64,000 nt of DNA from Tamarix chinensis (Eukaryota; Streptophyta; Magnoliopsida; Caryophyllales; Tamaricaceae): contig CM060175.1 of the NCBI GenBank assembly GCA_030549775.1, forward strand, positions 17,342,212 to 17,406,211, given 5' to 3'. This document shows positions 1 through 12,959 of the stretch, piece after piece. The position numbers and the translations under genes were made by a program. Every line of letters begins with the position of its first letter. The stretch's first letter is position 1. The notes beneath the pieces were generated by a model that saw only the letters and a program-made list of their open reading frames with translations, did no database searches and had not been told where the DNA came from.

Positions 1-890
1 CCCACAACCCTACTCTCTTGCCCTCTCTCTCCCCCAAGTCCATTTCCTTCCATTTTCAAGCCATATACACCCTTGCACTACAGCCCCTCGCATGCCCCTT
101 CCTTCCCTTTATTCTTCCTTCTTCTAGCAACTCGCCACCCTACCACCTACAAACTGCAACCACCTAACCCGGGCATACCTCCTCTTCTCTCCCTCTTCTT
201 TTTCTTCTTCTCCCTTGCCCATTTTCTTCCCTCGAGTTCCTTCCTCACCTGCCTATCGAGCCTTCTTTCTCTCCCTTCTTCCCTCTTCTCCTCCTCCCCT
301 GTTTTTACTCTACCACCCTCAACCACCGCCTCTGCTACCTAGCTAACCATCGAAGCTACCTCCTTGACACCCCTTCAACCTCCCTGCACTACCCCATCAC
401 CCACACTCACCCCTGCAACCTCCTTCCCTTGCTCTCTTTTCTTTCCTCTCCTTTTTGACCTCCACCCTACACCACCACCATTCGCCGCCCTCCTTCCTCC
501 TCTGCCACCTCCATAGCCACAAATCCACTCCGTAACACCTCCTCTACCAGTCCACGTTCTCCCCTTGGCCAAAATTCCCCAAGTAGCCCCTCCCTTCTCT
601 TCTTATTTTCCCTTCCTTCATCTCCTCTGCCCAACCTTTGCCCTATTTTTCCAACCCTGCAACCATTGTCTCCTCCACCCTAAGCCGTCGATCATCCACC
701 CCTGACCACCACCTACACCCCTACTCCATCCCTGCACCCAGCCACCACCTTAACTCCCCTCCACAAGCCCTCCACCCAACCCCAAAATCCTTAATCGGAT
801 CAACCCCTTCCCTCTTTCTCCCATCATCCTTCGACCCTCATTCTTCCCCTTGTTTGGTGCACACAGATCACGCTACTCATGCAACATGAG
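1..890 (+). repeat. C-rich, low-complexity block of LTR copy A
   Basis: Pyrimidine-rich sequence dominated by CCACC, CTCC and TTCC words. It stays open for long stretches in several frames on both strands, giving Ser/Pro-rich or Gly/Arg-rich nonsense peptides. Equivalent blocks occur at the same relative place in B (5330-6540), C (9400-10490) and D (14998-15950), and on the other strand in E, F, G and N. It is a structural part of the LTR, not a gene. Confidence 0.75.
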
Positions 891-1639
891 TCCTACATCT
901 ATTTGAGCCAAAGTTGGTAAAATTTTAAGTTATAGAAATAGTTAATATTAGTGTGTATTTGATTAAGATTTTGATAAAATTTATTCTTTTGATTTTCTAC
1001 TTTTAAAATGCTAAATGTTGATATTACTTTTAGATATTGATTTTTGCTAATCAAAGCTTAAACCTTTAATTGGAGTATTGGTAAGGTTTGATTATTACTA
1101 GAAATAAGGTAACTATTATACTCTATTAAAATGTGTGGATGTATGTATGCTAGTACATTAGAGTTTTTAATATATTTTTATGCATGATGTATGTTGTTAA
1201 GTATAATGTATTTAGTGGCATATGTTGGTTGATGAAAAGAAAAGCATGTTAATTTATGTGTCATATGTAGAAATAATGCTTAAGGAAGAAGCCTTGTCAC
1301 TAATGATAAAGTTAAATATATAAGTATGATATGATATGCTAATGTGGCCATATGTTGCATAGATAATGTTAATATAAGCCCTAGGGGCATTTTAGTAAAT
1401 TTTCTCATATAAAGGTATGGCCCTAATAAGTATATGAAGCAAGTGATAATGAATATTCAAAATAAATGAGAATAGTTAGTGGTGTTGGATGATGAATATT
1501 GACCACGAATATTAATACTTTCAGTGGTGAGGGTATTTTGGTAAAACTGGAATAATAAGGATGAAATGATAATTTATAAGAGTAAAGGGGGTAAAATGGT
1601 AAATGGATAAGTAAGGACGGCATTTTAGTAATTTTACAT

Positions 1640-2320
1640 AGAAACAGGGATAACTTGGTAATTTTTCTTTTGAATAAGAAGGAAATTTGGTAAATTAATT
1701 AAAGGAAGGGTATTTTGGTAATTTTATAAAATAAATGGGGTAAAATAGTGATTTAATAAAGGAGAAGGGTATTTTGGTAATTTGGCATAAAGGAAGGGTA
1801 TTTTGGTAATTTTGTAAGTAAAAGGGACAAAATGGTACTTATAATAATTCAGAAGGGCAATTTTGTAATTTAACCCACCAAAAGGGCAATTTGGTAATTT
1901 TAATAACTAAGAAGGATTTTTGGCAATTAACCTATTGAAAATGGCAATTTGGTAATTTAATAAGTGAGACAGACAAATTGGTAATTTAACTAACCAAATG
2001 AGCAATCTGGTAAATGTAACAAGTAAGAAGGGTGGTTTGATAACTTAACCCGAGGAGCAATTCAATAATTTAAATGAGCATAAAAGGCCGTTCGGTAATT
2101 TAACCAACTAAAAGGGTAATTCGGTAACTTAACAAATATGAGGGGTAAAGTGGACAATTTAATAAGTATGGAGGATAATTTGGTAGTTTAACAAATACAA
2201 AGTGTGATTTTGGTTATTATGCAAACATGAAGGGTAATATGGTAATTTGACAAATAAAAAGGGATGACTTGGTAATTTTACAAACAAGGGGTATTTTAGT
2301 AATTTTGTAAGGATGATGGG
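1640..2320 (+). repeat. GGTAATTT minisatellite of copy A
   Basis: Degenerate tandem units of roughly 30-45 bp built around GGGTATTTTGGTAATTT and GGGCAATTTGGTAATTTAA. The same array type lies at 7240-8240 in copy B. Unit length wanders because of small indels. Confidence 0.8.
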
Positions 2321-3269
2321 GGTAAATCGATAACTTGCATATAACCTGTTAATGGATTAAATAAGTCTCCGAAATCAAAAATAAGTAACATTGAATAATA
2401 AAATAAGGGGATTTAGTGAGTATCACAAGAATATGACATAACCTGGGGTTGGATGAACAACTAAGGGTGTGATATGGTGTTTATCTCATATTCATGAAAG
2501 AGGTGTCTTAATCATTAATAATGCATGGTAATGTGTGTTGGATGTGATATAAGGGCATGTTAGGGTTATGTGTTCCATGATCATTCGATGTGGACTAACT
2601 AGGCCTTAAGACTGTATTATGATTATGACGTGATAACCCTTTTATGGCATGTGAATAAGTGGAAACGAATTCTGACATGGAAATGAATGATATAAAGATG
2701 GCCTTAGTGATTTATTTAAGTTAACATGGATAACCCTATGAATTAGAATTACTTTATAATAACACAAACAAATGAAAATGAATAAGTATCTGGTAGTTGT
2801 GTTTCTCGTGGTCACCTTAATTAAGACACTAATAATTAAAGTGGAAGACCTCAAGATCGGGAATGGTGGCTCTTTAGGGGTCTCCACCCTAAAGACTTGG
2901 TTTAGCCCACGATTATTCTGGTATTTGATGGTGTGCCTTAGTGCCCCAGCCAAGCCTTACATCTTACTTTATCTAGTTCTATAGACCTATTTAGGGGGCA
3001 TGCATACTTATGGATTAGGTGACCTTGTCAGTAGGGTATTGTATGCCCTCGTATACCAGTGTGACCAAGGTACCTTTGCGTCCTTGGGTTTATGGCTGAA
3101 GAGTACTGTGTTGCTTGTATGCACCAGTATGACCAATGTACCTTTGCATTTATGGGTTCTTGATCTCCCCCTCGAATTAAATAAATGGATTTATTGTGCT
3201 AATTAAATGAAAAACACTAATCATGTAAAGTGAAAGACTATTGAGTCGAGCCCAAATGGATTATATCAT

Positions 3270-3620
3270 ATGTACTAGTCCACTAGTTATTATAGTGACA
3301 AGGAGTGCTTTGCCCTAGAAGATGTACCGGTCCATGGATTGTAATAGTAGCCAAGTGCGTGTTGCCCTAGAGTGTATTCCGATCTACCGACTATAATACT
3401 AGGGGATTTAGAGCTCAATAAACAAATCTTGGATGTGAATAAATAATGGAAAATACTAATCACTTGTAGTGGAACACCATGTGAGTTTGGGCAAGACTAA
3501 TCGACTAGTGATAATAGCAGCCAGGAGCCTTCTGCCATGGAGACCTGTCCACGAGCAAATAATAGTCATCAAGTGAGTTCTGTCCTAAAGAGTATTTTCG
3601 GTCTACCGGCTATAATAGTA
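3270..3620 (+). repeat. ACCGG...ATAATAGT minisatellite of copy A
   Basis: Repeated units with a GATC(T/C)ACCGG core, then ATAATAGT, then a variable CAGGAGCGT...GCCCTG segment. Homologous arrays occur in B (8930-8975 and 13981-14370), C (12960-13330), E (27830-27966 and 39222-39400) and F (28640-29030), always between the CTTTAGGG hairpin block and the 3' stem-loop. Confidence 0.75.
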
Positions 3621-5329
3621 TTATTCCCGCACTCACATAGATATAATTTGAGAGATGATATTGAATGATATTCATTTAATGGCTTAAGACCAAAAGAGTT
3701 ACTTTCATCCTCATGATCTATTGTTATAATATAAGTTTAGCCTTGGTGCCTATCTCTCTTTTGGTATGTGATGTCATTGCTAAGTGAATGGGGCTTGTAC
3801 TATGTATTTCTTATTGTATGAGGTGTTGCATTGTGTATTATCCCTTAAGTTGCTTATGGTTATCTCTGTACTCGTGCATGTTATCGTTTTATATCGTTAT
3901 GTATTATGTGTTGCATGCGATCCTTACCTTTCGATTTGGTATAAAGAAGTTACTCAGTACCATAGTATTGAAAGGTTTTATATGTGGGCTCCTACCTATT
4001 CAATAGACAGTGTCTCTTACAAGTCTATTGTAGGTGCTATTCAAGTAGGCATCGGGTACGAGCGTAAGGATTATTCGAAAAACTTTTAGGGCTTCTCTCT
4101 CCACCTCTTGCTTTCTTGTTTAAAATTATTTTACCTTGTAACCACTAAAGGTGGGGCTTTATCTTTAACAATGTCTTTACCGCGTTACTCTGATTTAAAT
4201 AAAAGTGAATTTGTATGAACGGTATTTTGGTTATTGTTAGCCTTAACACTTGGTATTGGAACAGTAAGAGGAAACCGGTCTACAACTAAGTATAGCGGTA
4301 ACATTCCCAAAATTTATAGTTTTTGCTTCCTCTAATTTTTAAATAAAACAAAAATTTTCAACTGTGAAATTTAGAGGTGTGATAGAAACAATGTGTAACA
4401 CCTCATTTTTCAAAACCATAATTATAAATTAATAATCGTATGATTAGTTATAATCATTAAATTAGGAAGTTTAATTTTAAAAGTGTTATTATTTTTCGTA
4501 TTATTTTAATGGTTTAATTATAAATTTAATCAGGTTAAAATTTTAATAAAAATTAGATTATTTAATTTAATTCTATTTATACCCGTAAATCTTATTTTAA
4601 ATTATTTTATTAATAATCTTTTGATCCGTAACCTAAAAATAATTTTCTAAATATTATTCTCAATTATTTTACTCTTTCCTATCCTTTTTAAACATATTCT
4701 AATCCGAATAAGTTTTTCTGAACTATTTTTATATTCGGTACTTTAATCTATCCAAATTAAATCTAAAACTAAATAAATAAATTTTTATCTTATCCTCTTA
4801 ATTTACCCCCTGCTCTACCATCTACCGTATCCCAAATATCACTTCTGAATTATTTTTCTATACTACACTCTACCTCCCGTTCTGCAACTATGCACACATA
4901 TACACGCTACACTTACACACTCTGCACACACACGCATACACTCCACCAACCAAACAAGCCCCCCCTCCAAATTCTTTCGGCTAAACCTAACCAAACAACA
5001 CTATAATCCCCCAAAATTTTAGAAAAATCAATAATTTAATAAATAGATTTTATTTAAAATAAATTAGCTCTTAAAATAATTTAATTTAATTAATTTATGG
5101 ATTTTTAAGTATATAAATTTGGACGGGAATATTTAGTAAATTAAAATAGATATTTTGTTATTTTATCATGCTATTTTTATTTAAATAATTTTTTAAATTA
5201 ATATTTTACTAACTTTACCCTTTTTTAAACTAATATATTAAATTATTAAATTAAATAATTTATCAAGAATATTACATTTTACGATTTTATAAATTAATTT
5301 ATTTTATTTTCCCTATTTTTCCATTTCCC

Positions 5330-6540
5330 CTTTTTACCCTTCTCCCCTTTTACCTTTTCTTCTCTTCTTTTTCCCTTTTTTTTCTCCTCCTTGGGCCGCC
5401 CACACCGACCTGTTCTTCCCCTTCCTTGCGCGTTGGGCTATAGGCCCGTTTCTTCCCCCTTCTCCTTCTCCCACGCCCAACGCAGCATAGCCCAGTCCGT
5501 CCCTCTCTTTTTTTTCCAGACTGAACCGGCCGACCTCCCCTTCTTTCCTGCACCGGTCCAACCATTCGCACCCCTCCCCTTTCCTTTCTCTCTTCTTCCA
5601 CGCCCGACCACCATTGTCTCCCATGATCGAGCACGCCGACCGCTTGCAACTACCATACTCGGCCACCACCTACCTCCCTACTACTCCCACTCCCTTCCCC
5701 GTCATTTTCTTTCCTATTTCGAACCAAACCAACCCCTGGACCATAACTCGCATGCCCATCTTTCTTTCCTTCTTCTTCCCTCCCTTTCCCCTGCCAACCG
5801 ACACCTCCCTGCCACCCTTCGTCCTCTCGCTGACCAGCCGCCTGCCCCCTCTCTTCTCCCTCTTCTTTTTCTTCACCTCTCCAGCCTCCTTTCTGCCCCA
5901 TATTTCTAGCATCTCCCTTTCCCCGACCTCCCTCTTCTCTCCTTTCTCCTCCTTCCCATTCTTCCCTGGTTTTTGCATGCCGCCGCGCTCCACCGCTTAC
6001 ACCGCCGCACTGCACCCCCTGCGCCGCCTTCTGCCACCACCTCCTACTACCATGCCCCATCATGCCACCCCCTCGAGCCCCTGCACTTCCTCCCTTCTCC
6101 CCCTCTCCTTTTCCTCCCCATTTTTCTCCCTTATCGGCAGGCCACCTGCAACCACTCCTTCCGCCGCCGTCTGGCCGCCTATGCCGCCACCAAACCCACC
6201 ATTCGACACCCTACAACCTCCTTTACGATCCCCATACACTGGTTGGCCGAAACAAGTCCTCAAACCCCTTCATTTTTCTCTCCTCTTTTCCTTCCTTCTC
6301 AGCTTCTCCACCTCGACCCACCTTGGCAGCCATCTTCGCCGCCTCGCCACCGTCGTCTTTGCCACCTTTGGCCGCCAACAACCCATCCTTAGCCTCCACC
6401 TACACCCCCTCTTCACTCCTGCACCCTTACCTTGCCTCCAATCCTCCCCCATCTACCTCCTTTTCTAGCCTAAAGACCCTAAACCGAACCATCTCCCCCT
6501 CCCTTCTACCTCACCACCTTCGACCCTTTTCTCCCCCTTA
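5330..6540 (+). repeat. C-rich block of element B
   Basis: A long pyrimidine-rich tract with frequent CCACC, CCTCC and TTCTTCC words. Open frames longer than 100 codons exist in all three forward frames and in reverse frames, as expected from composition rather than selection. No domain is recognisable. It occupies the same place as 9400-10490 in C. Confidence 0.7.
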
Positions 6541-7239
6541 ATCTGCATGTGACTCATGTTATTCATGCAGCGTGAGCTCCCCCTTTGTTTTGGAATTTAT
6601 TTGGCTAAATTTTGAGGTATATTAATAGTTAATTAGAGTGTATTATTATTAAATAATTTTTATAAAGTTGTATCCTTTTTAATTTTCTAATTCTAATATA
6701 ATAATTATTTATATTATTTTTAGGTGTTGAGTTGCTAATTAAGCTTTGAATCTTTAACCGGGATACCGGTAATGTTCGATTTTTGCAGAATTAAGGTAAT
6801 CGTTAAACCTCACTTAAATGCATGGAAAAACATATGCTAGCACATAAGGGATTTTAGTATGATTTTATGCATGTTTTGTGTACCTAGCATGATATATAGA
6901 TGGTTGTTTATATTGATTGATAGAAAGAAAAGTATGATAGCTTTTGTGTCATGAGTAGGTATGATACTTAAGGAAGGAGTTTGATTATTGATGGAAATGT
7001 TAAATGCTTGTCTATGATGTATTATGTCATTAATACATGAATAATATTATTGTGAGCCTAAGGGTATTTTAATAATATGCCTATGTAAGTATGTGATCTA
7101 ATATATGTAGTTGCTAATGAGTATTATGTTGAATAATGACAATTTGGTGGAGTTAAATGATAAGAATGAAGTGCTAATATTAGTATTTTATGTAGTGGTG
7201 GTAAATTTATAAAAGGGGAGTAATAAAGGGGTTAAGTGG

Positions 7240-8240
7240 AAATTTTATAAGTGAAAAGGGTATTTTTGGAAATTTTGTAATAAATGGGTATTTTGGTAAT
7301 TTTGAAAGAAAGGGGTAAAACGGTGATTTTGTAAGCAAAATGGTATTTTGGTAATTTCAAAAGAAAGGGGTGAAATGATAATTCTATAAGTAAAAGGATA
7401 AAATTGTAAGTTGTGAGAAAGAAGGGTATTATGGTAATTTTGAGGCAAAAGAACAATATGGTAATTTTATTATTAAATGGAAAAATGATAATTTTATAAG
7501 TAAAGGGGTATTATGGTAATTTTTAGAGAAAAGGGTAAATTGGTAATTTTAATAATGGAGAAGGGCAATATAGTAATTATAAGAATGGAGAAGGGTAAAT
7601 TAATAATTATAAATATGGAGAAGGGTAAATTGGTAATTATAATTATGGAGAAGTGTAAATTGGTAATTATAATTATAGAGAAGTGTAATTTGGTATTTAT
7701 AATAATGGAGAAGGGTAAAATGGTAATTATAATAATTAAGAAGGGTAAAGTGGTAATTATGATAATGGAGAAGGACAATTTGGTAATTTTGGTAATGGAT
7801 AAGGGCAATTTGGTAATTTATTCAACTAAAGGGGTAACTCGGTAATTACGATACTGGAGAAGGGCAGTTTGGTAATTTATCCGACTAAATGGTAAGTTAG
7901 TAATTATTTAACCTACTAAAGGGGCAAATTGGTAATCATGATAGCAAAGATGGGCAATTTGGTAATTTATTCACTAAAGGGCAAGTTCTGGATTGTAATA
8001 AAAGAAAAGGGCAAATTGGTAATCTAACCAACCAAATGGGAGACATGTTAAGTGTAGTGATTATGAGGGGTGAATGGTGATCTAAAAAGTGTAGGAGATA
8101 ACTTGGTAACCTAAATTGGATAAGGGGTAAATTGGTAATTATGCAACCTAAAAGGTAATATGGTAATTTGTTAAGTAAGGAAGGGATGACTTAGCAATTA
8201 TATAGTAAGGGGTAAATAAGTAATTTGTACCTAACATGTC
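7240..8240 (+). repeat. 30-bp GGTAATTT minisatellite array of element B
   Basis: Tandem units near GAGAAGGGTAAATTGGTAAT followed by about 10 AT-rich bases. The core (about 7510-7810) keeps a clean 30-bp period. Thirty is divisible by three, so the core stays open on both strands and yields a 10-residue repeating nonsense peptide. Flanking units are more degenerate. Confidence 0.85.
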
Positions 8241-9406
8241 GTTGTGATTGTGGAATTTCATAATATGATTTAAATAAGGCTGATTAGCCAGGTAAGAGTA
8301 TTGATAATTAGTAAGTATCACAAGAACAAATCCTAATTCGGAATTAGATGAGATTATGATGGCCTCAATGGTTTCTTTGTGATATCTTGGATAACCGTCT
8401 GAATAAGAAATAACTAATGATATCAGAACGATTGAAAGTGAATAAATATCTGGTTATTGTGCTTTTGTGATCACCTGAATTAAGACACTAATACTTAAAG
8501 TAAAGACCTCGAGATCGGGAATGGTGACTCTTTAGGGGTCGCTACCCTAAAGACATGGTTTAGTCCACAATTATTCTGGTATTTGCTGGTGTGCCTTTGT
8601 GCCCCAGCTAGGCCCTATATCTTACTCTATCTAGCTCTACGGACCTAGTTAGGGGATATGCATACTTATGGATTAGGTGTCATTGTCAGTAGGGTACTGA
8701 GTAGCTTTATGCACCAGTACGACCAGGGTACTTTTGCGTCCTTGGGTTCGCGGTTGAAGGGTACTGAGTAGCTTGTATGCACCGGTACGACCGGTGTACC
8801 TTTGTGTCCCGGGTTATTGATCTCCCGTCCGAGGCAAATAAATAGAATTGTTGTGCTGACTAAAGAAAGGAAAAACACTAATTACAAAAGTGAAAGATTA
8901 ATGAGCCGGGCCCAGTTGACTTATGATAATGAGTACCGATCCATCGGTTATAATAGTGGCCCAGGAACGTGTTGCTGAAATGCCCCGAAAATTCCTAATT
9001 TTATAAATTATATTTAAATGAGGTTTTATTAGAAATTTATTTAAATAAATTATTTTTATTAAAATAAAAGGATATTTAATTAGGGAAATTAAGAAGAAAT
9101 TTATAAGTATTTTTATTAGAAAAGGATTTGGGTATTTTAGCTAATTAAGCATTTTATTTTGAAAATTAATTAAATAAATTATTTTATTTAAAATAAGAAG
9201 GAGAAAATATTTTCAAATTAATATTAATTTTATAAATAATTTAATTGGAGAAAATTAGGGTGTTTTGCTAATTAAAAAGGAATTTATGGAAAATCTTTTA
9301 AAAATCCTAATTTAGCCTAAAAAGGGATTTAAATATTATTTTATTTAAATATTATCATTTTTAAATATCCCAAATATTCTAATTAATTTAATTGAGCCAA
9401 CCCACT

Positions 9407-9484
9407 ATTTTTATTTTTCCCTTTTTCCTTTTTCCTTTTCTTTTTCTTTTTCTTCTTCTTTTCTTTCTCTTTTCCTTCTTCTCC
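9407..9484 (+). repeat. CT-rich microsatellite-like tract
   Basis: Runs of TTTTTCC, TTTTC and TTCTTC just upstream of the GC-rich block of element C. Comparable tracts mark the same boundary in B (about 5330-5390) and, as GA tracts on the plus strand, in E and F. Confidence 0.7.
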
Positions 9485-10021
9485 CCGAACTAGGCCAGCC
9501 CGGCGGCCCAGTCTTCCTCTTCTTCCTCTTCGGCCCAGCTCGCGCGACGCTGCCTTCTTCCTCCGCCCGTGGAACGCTGCGTTTCATTCATTTTCTTCAC
9601 TAAACGCGCCGTTGTGTTTAATGAAATTACCTCGTCGCACCCGACCGCCGACCGGCCCGGTCTGCCCCCTTTTTCTTTCTTTTCTTTCCTCGCGAACCGC
9701 CCGGCCCAGCCCTTTCTTCTTCCCCTTCGCGCCTGCCAGCCCCGACGCCGCCCTGCACCTGCAACTCCCAGCCCGATAATGGCGGCGACGGCTACGCGGA
9801 GCTTGACCGACCGATGCACCCTTCTTTTCCTTCCTCTTGACTCGCACATTGACTTGGAACGATCAATTATCCTCAACTCTCGCTCGTTCCTTCTCTTTTG
9901 GCTCGCAAAATTTTGGCCCCGACCCAAATGTTCGACGGTCGATTCCTGCCACCGGCCACCAAAACCCTATCACCCAAACCCATCCTTCCGACCTCCAAAA
10001 CCTAATAACCCATCTAAAATC

Positions 10022-10029
10022 TATATATA
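10022..10029 (+). promoter_or_regulatory. Putative TATA box of LTR C
   Basis: TATATATA in the context AAATCTATATATAGCCTGG lies between a GC-rich upstream block and a C-rich transcribed-leader-like block, where a Pol II start in an LTR would be expected. This is inferred from sequence and placement only. Confidence 0.45.
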
Positions 10030-10559
10030 GCCTGGTTGTGAGTGTGGTCGAGACTTCTTCCTTCCGAAACCCTAAGTCAGAATCGCCCAGCCACCGCCCC
10101 ATCAGACGCCATTATCTCCTTCCCTGGCCAACTTCAACACTTCCTCTTGCTACCAATCTCTTCCCTGCAATTCCCTCTAGCTAACTAAGCCCTTCAAATC
10201 CTTCGATTCTTCTTGAATGAGCTTCCATAACCATGAAAAGTTTGCTGCTCATCTCGCCAGAATTTTTACCCCGAAACCTTAAACCACCGTCCTCCGCCAC
10301 ATACGCCACTTCTGCCACCCTATAAACCACCCAATATCCCCTTCTAAGTCTCCTCCACCGAACCATAAGCTTATTTTATTTTTCTCCTTTTCCTTTCCCT
10401 CTTGTTCTTCATTTTTACCTCTCTTAGATCCATTTTTCGGCCACCTCCGGGAACCACCGCCGGTGCCACCAATACCCTCCAACTCAAGGTGAAACCCTAG
10501 AACTTTTAAATACTTACTTTCGATTTATTGATAATTATTATGCTTTTATTCTAATTTTT

Positions 10560-11130
10560 AATGCTAATTCGAGTTTAATTATTATTATTATAATTATTAT
10601 TATTGTTGTTATCAACTTTATTTTAATTTCTAAATTTTATTGACAGGTCTGGGAGTATTATTGAGTAAGATAAATCATTATTCTCGAATTTTGCCTATTT
10701 AATGTAATTATTACATGTTTAATAATATTATTAATAATATAATTAATATTATTATTGTTAGTATAATTAGTTATTTGATACTGAAATTATTTCAGGAGAA
10801 TTAGAAACCTAAAATTTTAATTAAGCCTCGTAGCTTTGCCTTTTATTATTATTTTTAGCATTTTTAACATTATTATTAATTATATTATTATTATTAACCA
10901 TATTAACTTTATATAATAAGTATATGTATAATATTAATATCTTTTTACATTTCAAATAGTATTATCATTAAATGGGGAGGTTTCGAAATCCACTTTGTAA
11001 ATTTAAGGCTTAGATTATTATTATTATTAAGTTTTCTATTAATATTACTACTATTAGTAATAATTTGTTATTATTAAAATTATTATTATAATAAATATTA
11101 TTATTATTATTACCTTTACTAAATTTATTT
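10560..11130 (+). repeat. ATT/TTA trinucleotide-rich region of element C
   Basis: Many short (ATT)n and (TTA)n runs separated by unique words. Element E carries the matching region on the opposite strand (about 40720-41450), greatly expanded at 41100-41285. Confidence 0.65.
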
Positions 11131-11639
11131 CGGTAAAGGGTAGAAACCCTTATATCACCTTTTTACTTTAAATTATAATAGTATGTATTAATGTTTTAGT
11201 GGTTTTGGGCATAATTAATTAAGAATCAAGACTTAAGATAAATTAGAAACTAATAGTAGTATAGGAAGGAAGCTAATCCTAGTATTTCTTCCCCATAATA
11301 GGTGAGCCCAGTCAAACCCCTCAAGTGGAATAGGAGCGTGCACCAAGACCGGTGTCGTTTTAGGTAAGGAGTGCTAAGGCCTTTTATGTGCTTATGTGTA
11401 TTATGTGTTTCGCATGTTATGTATCTAATGTTTATTATAATTAAATATTTTATACGTGGTATTACTTGGAGTTGAAGTATGTTGTGCATGGTATGTGTAT
11501 TAATTATGTATGATGATATGTGTTGTGTATGTGAGGAAGCCGATGTGGTTTGTGTGAGAGGAATGATGAAAAAGGAGGATGGGGAAAGAAGTTGACTAAG
11601 GGAAGTGAGTTGACCTAAATTTTATGGTTTTATAAGGAA

Positions 11640-12070
11640 TAATCTAGTTTATGATGCTATTTGGGAGAATTTAATTTATGATATGATATGGGAGAATCTA
11701 ATTTATGATTGATTGGGAGAATTAAATTATGGTTTGTTTGGGAGAATTAAATTATGGTTTGTTTGGGAGAATTTAATTTATGATATTATATGGGAGAATT
11801 TAAGTTATGATTTGATTGGGAGAGTTAATTTATAATTTATTTGGGAGAATTTATTTTACGATGTTATTTGGGAGAATGTAATTTATAATATTATATGGGA
11901 GAATTTAAGTTATGATTTGATTGGGAGAGTTAATTTATAATTTGTTTGGGAGAATCTAATTCATGATGTTATTTGGGAAAATGTAATTTATGATATCATA
12001 TGGGGGAATCTAATTTATGATTTGCTTGGGGAAATTCAATTTATAGTTTTCCTTGGGAGATTCTAATTTA
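11640..12070 (+). repeat. 28-30-bp GGGAGAATTTAATT tandem array of element C
   Basis: About fifteen degenerate units of the form GGGAGAATTTAATTTATGAT plus 6-10 variable AT bases. The array sits where copies A and B have the unrelated GGTAATTT array, so the slot keeps a minisatellite but not its sequence. Confidence 0.8.
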
Positions 12071-12959
12071 TGATTTTATGTGGAAGAATCTTTATGGCTT
12101 GAATTTAGGGTTTGGTATGGAAGAATCTTTATGGTTTGAATTTAGGGTTTGGTATGGGTGAATCTTTGGTTTTGGTTGGATTGAATTTATGGTATTGTAT
12201 GACGGAATCTTGGGATTTGTGTGGTGGTATTAGGGTTGCGTGGTGGAGTTAGGGTTTTGCATGGGAGTGAATGATTGCATGGAATTTAGGGTTTGCATGA
12301 AAAGTTTGAATGGTTGCATGGGATGTGTAAAGTCTGCATGGGAGTAAAATTTACGTATGAAAAGTTAATTTGGGATGTAAAGAAGGTAATGTAAGCGTTG
12401 TTTGGGTAGTTAAACACTTTGGATGGAAAATAATACGTGGACATTATTTGGGTACGTAGGAGACAAAGCTAGGGTTTGGAGTGGCTAATTGTGAATTGTC
12501 GTGGTTAATTAAGGTTTGGAATGGCTAATTATAGTTGTTATGGTTAAATAAGGGTTGGAGTGGTTAATTATGGTTTGTGGTGGTTGATTAAGGTTTGGTG
12601 TGGCTGCTAAGGTTTTTGTTGTATCATGTATTTTGGTAATTAAGGTGTAATCATGAGAATGGGATCGTTAATTTGTGATGTATGGAGGGTTAAAATAATT
12701 TGGGTGATGTGAGGTGGAGTAAGAGGAGATGTTAAGGCCTAAATTAGGGTTTCGGGATAAAACCCTAGAGTGAGATGTGAAGTAGAATTGGAGGATAAGT
12801 GTAAAGGGAGCGATTCATGCATGTCTAGGGTTTGGTGGTAGCACATGTGGGCTTGGTGAATAAAGTATGATGATGAATATGGAAATTATGATTTATGATT
12901 CGTGCATGTCTATGGTGAAAGTCTTTGAATAAGATACTTAAGATATTAATCACGTAAAG

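Larger units (their letters stand above)
1..4384 (+). mobile_element. Long LTR-like element, copy A (5' end outside window)
   Basis: The copy enters the window inside its C-rich block (1-890). It continues through AT-rich sequence, a GGTAATTT-type minisatellite (about 1640-2320), the CTTTAGGG hairpin block (about 2868-2895), paired repeats with GTACC motifs (3000-3170), and a GTCTACCGGCTATAATAGT-type minisatellite (3270-3620). It then has the conserved 3' stem-loop (4246-4292) and a decayed terminus near 4384 (GGTGTGATA where intact copies read GGTGTTACA). The order matches copies B and C downstream, which is the basis of the call. No coding sequence is seen. The exact end and the TSD cannot be set because the 5' end is missing. 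LTR D lies just beyond it, starting at 4394. Confidence 0.75.

Noticed and set aside
4385..4393. Tandem pair A-B as 5' and 3' LTRs of one element
   Set aside because: The CAATG duplication pairs 4389-4393 with 18528-18532, which shows D to be a separate insertion. Also, no PBS follows copy A.
5391..6541. Several overlapping open frames of 100-284 codons rich in Pro, Ser and Leu
   Set aside because: They lie in a pyrimidine-rich block with open frames on both strands, no domain, and no conservation of frame with the equivalent blocks in copies C and D.
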